A stretch of DNA of 64,000 nt from Limnomonas spitsbergensis (taxonomy: Eukaryota > Chlorophyta > Chlorophyceae > Chlamydomonadales): NCBI GenBank assembly GCA_037349105.1, contig JAYJMM010000099.1, positions 434,001 through 498,000 of the forward strand. The letters are read 5' to 3'. Positions 1 to 10,590 of this stretch are shown piece by piece; within the stretch, counting starts at the first letter, position 1, and each line of letters starts with the position of its first letter. The position numbers and the translations under genes were made by a program. Below the pieces are notes generated by a model. The model was not told the origin of the DNA. It made no database searches and saw nothing but the letters and a program-made list of their open reading frames with translations.

Positions 1-680
1 TGACACGCGTTGGAACATGATGAACAAAATACAACTTGGCCCATTCAAATGTTGACATTCCAAATGCTACCATGGCTATTCTGCACTACCCATCCTCCCT
101 CTCCACATCCCCTGATGCTTTTGCGCCCGCCTGGCTGATACTCTTGCCATCACACCCAGAATTCCTCAACATCCACCATTGGGATCGCACACCCACCCTT
201 GCCCTCAACAGCCCCCCCCTGCTTTTGCGCACCTCTTGACTGACATATCCGCAGGCAGGCTCTCATAGTGGGCCCTCAGCAACCAAAACGGAATCCAAGC
301 CCGAGTCCCCAGATCCTGCGGGGGGGGTTGGAGCCGAACCTCAAAGGCTTTGCATACTATCATGTCCTTATGGATCCAAGGCAAACCAATCGCACAGACA
401 TGGCTGGGATACAGGCGGTCTCAGGGCGCGGAAGGCCGCTCCACTTCAGCAAGACCTAGCAGATGAAAGCATCACCCCCTCTGCCGCCCCCACATGCGCA
501 GGACCCAAGAGCAGGCCAGTGCGGCAGGTCTCCCCCGGTCAGAAAGACCTAGCCTCTACACAGCTCAGCATGCGCAGGATTCAAGGGCAAGACTGTGCTG
601 CATTGAGCTCCTCTGGGAGTAGCAGGCCCTCAGCATGCACACAAGCACACCCAAATCACCCCAACCTTGGTTCCTGATTT
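1..680. other. No gene recognised
   Basis: Short open frames only, on both strands, with no family motif and no convincing splice pattern. If the GYF-domain gene continues on the minus strand, its 3' exons would lie here. Confidence 0.4.
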
Positions 681-901
681 ACATGTTTTGTGCTGCCTCG
701 CTTTGCCTCTTCCTTTGCTTTTGGATGCTTGGCCCTTTTCACCGCTCACTCTGCCAGGGCCTTTCTGATCTTGACCCCCAAACCCTATGTCTAGCTGTGT
801 CAACCCTGCAACAACTACAAGCTGTACTGCGTTTGCGGAACCTCCCCCAAAAAAGGAACCAGTGGCGGCATCATGTCGTGCATAGTGGCAACCCGATGTA
901 C

Positions 902-1044
902 CTGGAACATGAATTCCCGCTCGTAGTAACCTCCTTTTGCTTGCCACTTGAGCAGCTTGAAAGCGGAGTAGGGTCCCTGCCGCTTGTCACTGGGATCTAT
1001 GTACAACCAGGCAGACGCTCTTAGCTCCGGCAGCATTCCGCCAC
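902..1044 (-). CDS. GYF-domain protein, one internal exon (gene partial)
   Basis: An internal exon of 47 codons plus two bases lies between an acceptor (ATGCAG) and a donor (CAG/GTACAT). It encodes a GYF-type fold: an aromatic WLYIDPSDKRQGPYS start, then LLKWQAKGGYY. This matches the family pattern W-x-Y-x-D, GP-[FY]-S, W-x(3)-G-[YG]-[FY]. GYF domains bind proline-rich peptides and occur in RNA-processing, translation-repressor and chromatin proteins, so the role of this protein cannot be set from one exon. A phase-compatible, basic exon may follow at about 794-683 (lysine/glycine-rich). Another possible exon lies at about 1742-1960, with a donor at CAG/GTGAAG. The gene would run off the left edge of the window. 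The domain call is by motif only. A lone relic exon cannot be excluded. Confidence 0.55.
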
Positions 1045-2333
1045 CTGCATGGCCAAAGATATGCAAAGGAAACCAATGAGGATCTTCCAAGACATCAAGT
1101 TTGAAGGGAGTCACGATCAGGACCCATGTTTAGCCATGCAGATGCATCTCACTCCAGCGGCACCCCATCTTCTGCACAGAAATGCAGGGGCAGCGAGTGA
1201 GAATGGTCACAACTGAGTGTCATGCGTGTGATCATTAGGAGAAAGGTTTAGCCATGCAGATGGATCTGGCTCCGGCAGCATCCCACTACATGCTTGGCCT
1301 CAGAGATGCAGGGGCAATCCATGCAAAATGTTGAAGCTATGCATGACAGTGTTCTGACCATCAGGGTGTCACTGACAATATCATCCACAACATGCGCCCT
1401 GCAGAAATCTCTGCTGTTAATAAGTCAGGTGGCTGAGAAAATTAATCATACAGTGATGTATGATTGGTTGGCTCGGCTGCTTGATTTCTTTACATGTACC
1501 TCTCCACCGGGGCTCTTAAGGTGACCACATGCCCCATGAAAACCTGCCTTGCGCCGTGCTCATGCGCTGGATTGCTAGCTGAAGCAGGTCCACCATGGCA
1601 GCTTCTGTGTCTGCCTCTAGCTCTAAGCGGCCTCCTTTCTCAGCATCCACAGAGTAAATCCGGGGCACCTGTTGCCATGAGGCGGTTCAGGGTTTAGGGC
1701 CAAAGAAACATAGGCATGAGACAGAGATGGACATGCTTCACCTGACCGATCCCGCTAGGGCGCACCTTGATTTTGCCCGATTGTGAAGGCGTGAGGCCGT
1801 CCTGTTGATTCCCATCTCTAAACTTCTTCAGCTTGACACAGGGGATAAACAGATCGGCAACCAGAATCTTCACAGATCCCGTAGACATCTGATCGGCCCA
1901 ACACCTGAGACTCGACTTAAAACATGGCAAAGCACCACGACACAGATCCGGTCTGCATGAAGTCAATTTTTAATTGATGACAAATTCAATCGCTGCCATT
2001 GAGAAACTTCACGAGTTGGCTCGGGGATTGCTCAGGGTGCACCCATGTTGCATTCAGTTGTGATGTACTGCATTCTACCACCCAGGCGTCTGTACTTTGG
2101 AGCAGATGGCCATAAGACAGAGCAAGAAAGCACTGGTAGTAGTGGGACCGTATTTTTAAACACATGCTAAATTTCTTATAGGCGCTGATGATTCCGAAAT
2201 AATTTAAATCATTGAATAGAAGAGTGCAGTCGAAGGGATTGGATTTCTTCATAGACACGCTTACAGGTTCATGATTCCCACTTCCACTGAGTGCAGCGTC
2301 ACTGGATCCCACGCATAATTTCGGTATAAAATT
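1045..2333. other. Mostly non-coding; short duplicated motif
   Basis: Two copies of a motif beginning GTTTAGCCATGCAGAT lie near 1127 and 1247, each followed by TCC/CCAGCGGCA-like sequence and separated by about 120 bp. The minus strand from about 1960 to 1742 could hold an upstream exon of the GYF-domain gene. Otherwise nothing is recognised. The 3' part should contain the promoter of the plus-strand coiled-coil gene. Confidence 0.35.
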
Positions 2334-5330
2334 GTGCCTTCCACGCATCCTGGAGATATGCGCGGCACAGGGCCGCCCACCCTGTCTGCCGTCGCAAGGT
2401 TTGTGAGTGGCGAACTCGAGGCCCGAGCAGAGACGCTGTGGAAGAGCTGGGAGAGCTCAGGCCAAATCCAGGGCAGCTTCCTAGCCACGTCCCGAGTCCC
2501 GGAGTACCTGAGAGCACTTGGGGTGCCTGACCGTGACACCGCCTTGGCCATGCGGTCCCTGGCTGACCAACGAATAGGGACGACTGGGCTGAATCTGGAG
2601 CAGGCTGTTGGGCTGTGCTCTACAATTGAGCTAAACAGCCCCAGGATGCCCTCGCCGCCCCTCGCATGCAGCTCAAGCATGTCCATCTCCAAGTCTCCCC
2701 TCAAGAAGGTGCTTTCAAAGAACCGCGCCTACCTCGGCACGGGCCACCTAGTCTACGATGAGACAGTGCTGGACTACATCCGTAAGCTGGAGGAACATAG
2801 GAAGCGGTGTGAGGCTGAGGGGCGGTACTCTGAGGCCAAGGCGGCGACAATCCGGCTGGCAGAGCTCAAAACAGCTCAGGTGGAGCGGCTGCGAGAGGTC
2901 CTGGTAGATGACCAGATCCGGGAGCTAGCAGAGGTGCAGAGCGTGTACGAGGAGGAGACAAATAAGTTCAGCTTGGTCTGGAGAGGACGAATCGAGGTGA
3001 GCACAGAGAGAGGTATGGGGGCTTGAGGACGGTATTGGAACCTGCTAGACGGTATGCCCCATGCATGCACAGGGAGACCCTCCTGATGAGACGTCTGCCA
3101 ACTTGTTTTCTGAACTGTCTTGCCCGCGGCCCGCTGCGCAGTGTCCTTTTTTAGCTGCAAGGCCACCATTGGCAGATTGGGGCCGAACATTGCCCGGCCG
3201 ACGGATAACGGCCCCAGCAACATGGCTGGCCATAACTGGGGACCCCGACGGGAGCTCGGAATGTGGTTGATATGCAGCGTAGTCACTAAAAATAGACTCT
3301 GTCCTCCCAGCTAATCGGAGTCCTGCCCCTGTTCATGCAGTAATCACCTCCCCACTCTCATGTTTGCAGGACCATGAGGCCTCGTTCGGGACAGGTGCTG
3401 AGGAGATGAGACTGGCACACCGGGAAGTAGCACAACGCCTGGCGGACGACCTGTCTCAAAAACAGTTTAAGGTCATGCCCTCTCGAGAGTACCTGGAGCA
3501 GAAGAGGATGGAGGTGGGTTGACAAAGGCCTGCCTGGGACCTGGGCCCATGCTGCTGTTCAAATAACGCTTGGGAGAGGTCATAAAAGCAACTCAGCTGT
3601 GCATCAGCAAGTATGAATTTGCATGATAAGCACAGCCAGTCATGCATACTGATGGCAGCAGGCCTGGTAAAGGATGTATGGGATATACCTGCGGGCTTCT
3701 TTTACCCCTGCCCATGGCATATAACAGCATTGAACAGTACCATGGTACAGTGCCTGTGCTGTATCACGCCTGCAAGCTGGTTCAAAAAGATACATTGCGT
3801 GCTAAATGAAGAGACATGGTAACGCCTAGCCTGGTCTCACGTCGTATGCACATACACAGTACAGTGCAAGCAGCGGGGTATGTCAGACGGTGCTGTCGTG
3901 TTGTTTGGTCAACTTGCTGCACTAGGGGAGAGTCTCGAAAGGAGCAGAGCCTGACTGGTAGCGAGTACATCACGGACCTTCCTAAGCCTGCGTTGAAGCC
4001 CCTGTTGGGGCCTCAGCAGAAGCCTCAGAAAGAGCCTTCTGGGTTGAACTCAAGATGTTTTCAGAATTTCCATAATCTAATACATACTCTCTATGGGCCG
4101 CCAAGCATTTATATTTATGACCCTTTGAGGTCTACCGAAGTCATGTCAACACTCAGCCATTCGGGCCATGAAGTAAAGTATCCATTCTGCCTTGTTGAGC
4201 TCAATGCTGCACAAGCATGCAACCAGTATGGTCTTGCATGGGCCATGCAATCAATGGTGCTCGGTTGGAAACTCCCCACGCGAAGACGGCTTGATCCCTC
4301 CATGCGGAAGACCGCCGTGCCAACCTTGAGGTCCGCCATGTTAAGTAGAATTTTTCCATGCACAGGCCAGCATGGTGAAGACCCGCGAGTACAGCCGTGC
4401 GACCAAGGTGCAGCGGGCCACGGAGCAGATGCTGGCACTTCAGACGGAGCAGGTGGCTGCAGCATCCGAGGCCGACCAACGCATCAAGATGGCAAAGCTG
4501 GCAGCAAAGCAGATGCTGGAAGCTGAGGTGCTCGCATCTCGCAGCTTTCGGGGGCGAGATGAGCTTGAGCGACGTCGAACAAACGAGACGGAGCGGAGGT
4601 CCAACCGCTACAGGAATGTGGTTAAGGTCGGTGTGTGTGGCAGGCGTACCTGCTTGTGCTAGGGTGCATGCGTCGGGGCTTAGGTTTGGGAGGCCCAGTG
4701 TGTGAATGGACGGCTCTCGCTTCGGAGCTTCTCCTTTTTGTTGGGATTCGTGTGCTGTGCGACACTTTGGATGGCTATGCGGTTGGCTGTGCAAGCTTGA
4801 CATGGATTTGCATACCGTGCATCAGAGCTCAGGTTAGAAAGCATGAGACCACCTTCGGCAGGCCGCTGGGCAGCTACCACAGGGCTGGTGGGGACCAAAC
4901 CTCGACCGGCCTGCGGCCAGTGGCTTCACATCAAGCCCACTGCTAGAGGCTGAAATGGAATGGAAGTGTAGCAAGAGTGGTGGACATGCTTTGCGAAAAT
5001 GGCGTTTGGTCCCCATCATGTGCTCTTGAGGGGAAGGTGAAAACTGGAGTCCCACTGGGCTCAGTATTTTTGAGGTGACCTGTTGTAGTCCAGGACTCAA
5101 TGCTGCAAGGCCCTCTTGCCCGGTGGACTGCAGCTGTGTGCTTCAGTTTTATTTTTGAAAAGCCTTACCCAGTGCCCATCTTTTGCTTCCAGGAGCTCGA
5201 AAGTCTGCACCGACTGGAGATCGTGTCTCTAGAGAACTTCCTTGATGGCCAAGTGAAGGCTGGCAAGGCAGCGCCGCTTAAAGACGGATTCCGGAGGAAG
5301 AGAGAGCAACTGCTGAATACACAGTTCTAG
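2334..5330 (+). CDS. Conserved-looking coiled-coil protein, 4 exons, about 401 aa
   Basis: Four exons join in phase 0 at every junction: 2334-2996, 3370-3513, 4366-4626 and 5193-5330 (stop TAG). Each intron has GT and AG ends. Residues 1-100 are a Ser/Pro/Gly-rich head. From about residue 135 the protein is almost continuous charged helix, rich in Lys, Arg, Glu and Ala, with segments such as KLEEHRKRCEAEGRYSEAKA and ELKTAQVERLREVL. This is a typical long coiled coil. The pattern EHRxxCExxGxYxEAxxAxxRLxELK resembles uncharacterised coiled-coil proteins that I recall from ciliates and flagellated algae. A cytoskeletal or flagellar role is therefore an inference, not shown. There is no signal peptide or membrane segment. 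The start was taken at the first ATG of the open frame; an unseen upstream exon is possible. A short, degenerate dispersed repeat occupies part of introns 1 and 3 (about 3150-3250 and 4855-4935). Confidence 0.78.
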
Positions 5331-5832
5331 GCCCCTGGGTTTAGGGCGGGCACAGAGCATAGGGCTGAGGTGCTGGCGTACCTAGTGTGCTGTTTTGATA
5401 CCTTGCTTTCGTACCTTGCCTTCATACCTCACACCTCGATATGAAGCCGCTGATGAAGCTTCTCTCTGAATTCCTAATATAATATTAATGACAGAGACTT
5501 ATCTGCAGAGACTTATCTGATTCTTGCGTTAAGGAATTATCAAGCCTATTATGCTAGATGCTGGCAATGAACGTGAGCGACAAGTTGGCCGTTTTGTCGG
5601 TGCCATAAAGTGGTACCGGTGCCTCTGTCGGTGTTATGGGCTAAAGTTGCCGCACAAGATGCCTGAATTCCTAACAATCCCAAATGTAAATTATGATATG
5701 CATGTGATGATGACTTGTTCATGAAAGGACATCATTTCTAGGTTTTCGTTCCTATCCTGCATCAGCTACTGCTCGGCTACATGTTAGCTACGTTCTGTGG
5801 TGATAAACAGAGATTTCAACTCTCCTCCTAAA
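5331..5832. other. Intergenic between two plus-strand genes
   Basis: No coding signal. It should hold the 3' UTR of the coiled-coil gene (an ATGTAAAT motif at about 5680 contains the chlorophyte-type poly(A) signal TGTAA) and the promoter of the next gene. Confidence 0.4.
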
Positions 5833-7380
5833 ATGGCAGCATCAGTAGGGATGAAATTATCTGCGCCCGCAAGGGCAGCGGTGCGGTCCCGCGGGGTCGC
5901 ACCGACCTTCAGAAGGCAGCAGATTTGCAGGCCTGTCCGCGTGATCGAACTGGACTTCACCGACCCCGACACGTTGCAGGGCGCGGCAGGCCTAGTCCTG
6001 GTAAGCTATCTTCGATCTCTGCTGCAGGGAAGGTCTGCAATCGGAAGCATCCACACCAACGCAGACGTCGTCATCCATGATATGTAGACATCGGTATTAG
6101 ACCTCACCCCTAGCATCCAGTGTTCTGCTCTAAAACTCGAGACATGCAGTGTTGGGGGTGCTAGCAGACCATAAGCCAGGCGGTGCATGCCACTGATGCA
6201 CACTGGTCAGTGAGTGCGCCTGTCAGCAGTCGCATCTCCTCAATGACGTTCAGTCAAGGCATCCTGGTCTTACTGAGTGATGGCAGCCCTGCAGTAAGGG
6301 ACTCCACCGAATTTGCCAACTGCTGTACATGTGCAGGGTCTTGTTGCTGGCTTTGGTGCTCCCATCTGGTACATCAACCGTGTAGAAAAGGATCAGGTGA
6401 GCGGCTGTGCCATACTGCCATGGCTGAATGTGAAATACTTGCATAGGGATCGCATCTGCCCCTCACTGGAGAAGATGCATGCACACAGCAAGGCATGAAC
6501 TCTCGTGCCTCCTGTGCCCAGCTGGGTCCCTGGCATCCAAGGATACCAGTAGGACCAAAATCAAAAGGGCAGCCCTTGGAGCGCGCTTTCCAAACGCTGT
6601 CTGTACAGCCCCCTTAACCTTTTGGTTATTCTCTTCGTAGTTCTTAATCCCATGTCCTGGCTGATCTGGCTGGACACAGGATTGGGACCCCTTCAAATGT
6701 TTGTGTCTCTCACTTTATTCACTATTTCGCAGGATCGGCTGGAGGAGCTGCGCGCCCTCAACCGGGCAAACTTCGAAGCGACCGGGGAGTACATGAACGA
6801 TGTAAGAGGGGTGTGTGCCGTGATTTATACTGTATATCTCAGCCAGAATGTGACGCCTGTGCACTTGCAGCAAGTACGATGTGTGCTGTCTACAAATCTG
6901 CGGCTAGCCCGGAAAGTAGTTCCCCTATTTGTTACCGAGGGGCCCACTTTGGTAGCACCCTTTGATCATAATGGCCAGATAGCGACTCCTCCGCCTAATC
7001 ATTGTCTTCTGATTTCACAGAAGGAGATTTCGCAGCTGCGCAAGCCCAAATGGACGGACAGGAGGTCAGTGTCCCTCTCTTGAGATATGTGCGAGATATT
7101 GGCGTTGATAGACTGCAGTTGAGAACGACTGGCTGCCCTCTTGGGCTTGTTTTAAATGTGAAAAGGAGAGCAGGCCTCCCTTTGCCTCACCAAGCTGTGC
7201 ACAAACTGCATTTTGTCACAAGGCATTCAGGATCTCTGTTCCTTTCACTTTGTCTACGATTAAAGCAGGATCGAGGCTGGGATGCTTGAAAGAGCCCTGT
7301 CCCTATCCTTGATTCCACTTTTGTGTGACCTGCTGCCCTGAACATGCTGCCTGTGCAGGGAGTGGCAGGATGACGACTAG
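5833..7380 (+). CDS. Small plastid-targeted single-pass membrane protein, 5 exons, 120 aa
   Basis: Exons 5833-6000, 6337-6396, 6733-6801, 7021-7064 and 7359-7380 join with matching phases (0,0,0,2) to give 120 residues and a stop. Residues 1-35 are Ala/Ser/Arg-rich without acids (MAASVGMKLSAPARAAVRSR), like an algal chloroplast transit peptide. One hydrophobic segment follows (about residues 48-65, ending APIWYINRVEK). A charged tail follows, with LEELRALNRANFEATGEYMN and a C-terminus RKPKWTDRREWQDDD. I recall uncharacterised plant and algal plastid proteins with this single-helix, acidic-tail layout, but cannot name the family. A thylakoid or envelope location is inferred. An in-frame ATG at 5797 would add 12 residues; 5833 is preferred because it begins a clean transit peptide. 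Exon 5 codes only seven residues; its phase fit makes it convincing. Confidence 0.82.
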
Positions 7381-8119
7381 TCTGCTTCCAATAGCCGTGC
7401 CCCTCCAGCTTGCGTACACATGTATGTTGGAGCACATGAGACGCAAACAACGACTTTGTTGTTGTTAATGTCTGGAGGGCAAGCATCAGTAGGCCTCTGC
7501 GCAACGGTGGAGTCGCACCGTGCGACTCGACTTACCGCCAGGGGATGAGACCAATGGACCTGCCTGCTAGTAATACTGCGGCCGCCTGCTGTGGAGGAAT
7601 GGCTGTTGGCAGCGCTTCAGGGGCACATGACAGTGTGACGAGGCGCTGTGCTGAACGTTTCTGCATGCAGTGCTGCTGGTGGTGGGGTTTTTTAGGGTCT
7701 TCAGAGCAGCTAGCAAGTAAGGAGGGCAGTAGGTTTTTCATGTATTTTTCAATGATGGACCTTGTGCTGTATGACAGAGACAAGAAAACGTATGCGGGGA
7801 GGCTTCAAAATCTTTGCCGGTCTTTTATTTTGTGTCATGTACAGTGACATCCTTTTTATTGCCTGAGAGTAAACGGTGTAAGGCTCTAAAGTTTTTGATT
7901 TGATTGATAAATACAAAACATTATGCCCACCCCATCATGATTTTTCCGATGTCGCGCGTTCCGCTTCTGCCCATTGCCCAAAATGATTTACCCGGTGATA
8001 ACCTGAGACAGGACTATGACCAAAATGAACCAAATTCAGCCCCGGGCAGTCGCACGAATTGTCATACGGTGCATTCTGATAACAATATGACATCTCAGGA
8101 TACCTGCAAGCTACAAGGC

Positions 8120-8158
8120 CGAGCTTTGAGCGGGCCCAGAAGTGTAACGTTTTTGACC
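8120..8158 (+). mobile_element. LINE 3' tail fragment (very short)
   Basis: Contains GGCCGAGC, then GGGCCCAGAAGTGTAACG, the diverged terminus of the LINE family. The 8-bp sequence CCTGCAAG occurs just before (about 8102) and just after (about 8158) it. This is consistent with a target-site duplication around a strongly 5'-truncated insertion. Confidence 0.55.
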
Positions 8159-8499
8159 TGCAAGATGCATGGGATATTCTGGATGTTTGCCGGGCGTGTG
8201 GATAAGGGGTAAGAACTGTGTATTATGTTTCAAAAACAAAGCATGTATCTCATGTCAGCAAGCACTACAGCCAGTGCTTGCCATGCATGACGCACAAGCC
8301 AAGTCAGTGACGATGCCCTAACTAAGGGTTCACTTGAGTGCGCTGATGCCTAGTAAGAAAGAACACAAGAATCAACGTCTGTTTTGCACTCCTGAAGTTG
8401 ATGCAGCTCCTTGGCAACATCCATTATCTGCGCCTATCACACCACCTCTTCCATGAACCACTGTGCATTCAGGTGACTCAACTGGAGCCTTACATTCAA

Positions 8500-8818
8500 A
8501 ACCGTTAGACCCCTCTGGGCCCTGCTCAAAAAGGCGCAGTCGCGAGGGCACCCAGCAGTGACGTTGGGAGAAAGAAACGTAAAGTCCGAAGGGGGGGGGA
8601 GAAATAATGGAATACAAAGGAGAAAAGAAGTATCCCTCCCCAAGCCCCCAAAGGGGAAGCAACATGTCCACGGTGTTACACCTCTGGGCCCACTTGTTTG
8701 CCTCCTTTCTTTTGTCCTGCCCCCTTGTGTTGTTTCCATCTTTCCTCCCAACTCTTTTTAGTTAGGCGCCCACGCGGCCGAGCCTTTTTGAGCAGGGCCC
8801 AGAGGTGTAACGTCATTG
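8500..8818. mobile_element. LINE 3' tails, reverse then forward, nested
   Basis: A reverse-oriented terminus (CCTCTGGGCCCTGCTC) starts near 8508 and runs into purine-rich sequence. A second short reverse terminus (GTTACACCTCTGGGCCC) sits at about 8674. A forward copy with the polypyrimidine body and the terminal GCGCCCACGCGGCCGAGCC and GGGCCCAGAGGTGTAACG ends near 8818. The forward body matches the 3' UTR of the LINE at 47.3-47.5 kb. Confidence 0.65.
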
Positions 8819-8862
8819 ACCTCTGGGCCCTGCTCAAAAGGCTAGGCTGCACGGGCGCCTAA
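8766..8862. repeat. Large inverted repeat formed by two LINE tails
   Basis: The forward terminus (GGCGCCC ... GGGCCCAGAGG) is followed, after a spacer of about 15 bases (TGTAACGTCATTGAC), by the reverse terminus (CTCTGGGCCC ... GGGCGCC). The arms are about 40 bp with few mismatches, so the sequence could fold into a long hairpin. Confidence 0.75.
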
Positions 8863-9410
8863 CAAATCAGTTGGTGGGAAAGAACCAACACAAGAAACAG
8901 CAACCACACAAGTTGGTCAGGAAAGAGAGAGAACAGGGAAATCAAATCAAGGACACACAAAAGGCTGGGAAAGAAGGTCGGTCAAAGGAAGCGCCGGCTT
9001 CTGAAACGTCCACGCCTCAAATGCAGATGTTAGTGGTTAATGATGGTGCTCGTCGGGGCCCTGTTCAGAAAGGCCACGGCGTCGTCCCACTGCTGGTCCG
9101 CATATGAGTGGTGCACGACATAAAATGCAATATGCAGTTAGTTATGCCCTGAATGAAACAAAAATATTTATAAAGTCTTGCATTACCGTAAGTCCCTCAT
9201 AACATCCTGCATTCTGCCGCAACAGTCATGCAATTTCTGCCCTACCTTTTCTTCAAGACGTGGTCCAAGTTGTTTGGGGCCGAGTCAGAGAGTGCTGGGA
9301 AATCTGACTGCCTTTTATTTCCTGCCTCCCTTTTCCAGCCTCGTGTTTCCTTTAGTTCCCAACCAGTCAGTGGAATCCTGCACGGCCAAGACTTCTGAGG
9401 ACAGTCCAGA

Positions 9411-9832
9411 GGGCAATGATGTGTTAACCTCTAGGCCCTTCTAAAAAGGCTCGGCCCCGTGGGATAGCACATCATTTGGGAGGGGAGAGGCCAAAGAAAG
9501 AAAGAGGGGAAATTGAATTAAGAGACAGAATAAACAGAACAGGCTGAAGAATAAGGGCAGTCAAAAGAGTTTCCCTTTTCCCCTTGGCGATCTCGCGGAT
9601 ACCTACCACATGCATCATAAGCAGCCATGCAGTTCAAACATGACGAGTACAGGAGGTGAGCAGACACAAAAAAAACGGGCTGCCTTTTTCTTTTGGGGGG
9701 GTATTTCTTTCTCCTTTGTGTTCTTCTTCCTCTTTCCCTCTAACTTCAGTTTCTTTTCTTCCAACGGGACAGTTGGGCGCCCACGCGGCCGAGCCTTTTT
9801 GGGCAGGGCCCAGAGGTGTAATGTCATTGACA
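9411..9832. mobile_element. Two divergent LINE 3' tails
   Basis: A reverse copy starts at about 9411 (terminus near TGTTAACCTCTAGGCCC), with its purine-rich body to about 9560. A forward copy has its polypyrimidine body from about 9680 and its terminus (GGGCCCAGAGGTGTAATG) at about 9832. The ends point outward. Confidence 0.6.
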
Positions 9833-10590
9833 CAAAAAACCTCTGGGATTGTTGCTATCAAAGCAAAATCACAGCTAGGCAGCTGAATATCAATGTTAAT
9901 AACCCTCTGGGCAAACACTAGCTTTGTCAGCTGTCACATGGGCGCTAATTTGGATGTTCTGATGGGAAATAAACGGCAAACTGGTCGGGAAAAAGGAGAG
10001 GGGGGAATAAAATGAAGGCCTCTCAACGCGAACTTAATAACACAGGTTATCACCGTGCTGCATGTGGGAACACTGAGAAAGAGTTTGGCAGGGGCTCTGG
10101 GGCTGGCCACCGGCATCGGCTCAATTTCGCCCTGGGCGGGCACCCGCTGGGCGTGGGTGCTGGACACCACTCACCCACCCGCCAGTCCGCCACCCACCCA
10201 CCCACCTGGCACCCATCTCCCAAACGCATGCAACGGTGGCTGCTTGAACGGCGCATGTTATTAGATTGTGTGCGTGCGGGCCGTGGAGCAGAGGGGGAGG
10301 TCATAACGTCGTTGCCGACCACCCTGTCGACCATGTCCCGAACCATGTGCGTGCCGCAAATGACATGCCAGCCAACGGCGCGCGCAGCACGCTGCGCCAC
10401 AACCTCACACCCGCAGAATGTGTGGTTGGGCTGTGCAGAGCCTCACAACGTTCCTTACTCCGAAACCAAGATTTGCGGCTTAAAGACACAGCCCGCTTAC
10501 CACCCAACATCTCCGATACCCCCCACGAATCCTTCCCTTCACTTCCATCCATCCTACTTTTTACTCTCTCACCAACCTCTTGTAATCGAC

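Larger units (their letters stand above)
7381..10590. other. Intergenic block packed with LINE 3'-tail copies
   Basis: No host gene recognised. The block holds at least six short copies, in both orientations, of the 3' terminus of the LINE family that is seen with coding sequence at 46.3-47.5 kb. The interval 9900-10590 upstream of the LIL gene has open frames in several phases but no family motif. It contains a (CCCAC)n-like stretch near 10180-10210. Confidence 0.6.

Noticed and set aside
8500..9832. MITE or DNA transposon with terminal inverted repeats
   Set aside because: The termini also occur singly, with variable 5' ends, target-site duplications and attachment to LINE coding sequence at 46.3-47.5 kb. 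They are LINE 3' tails in both orientations.
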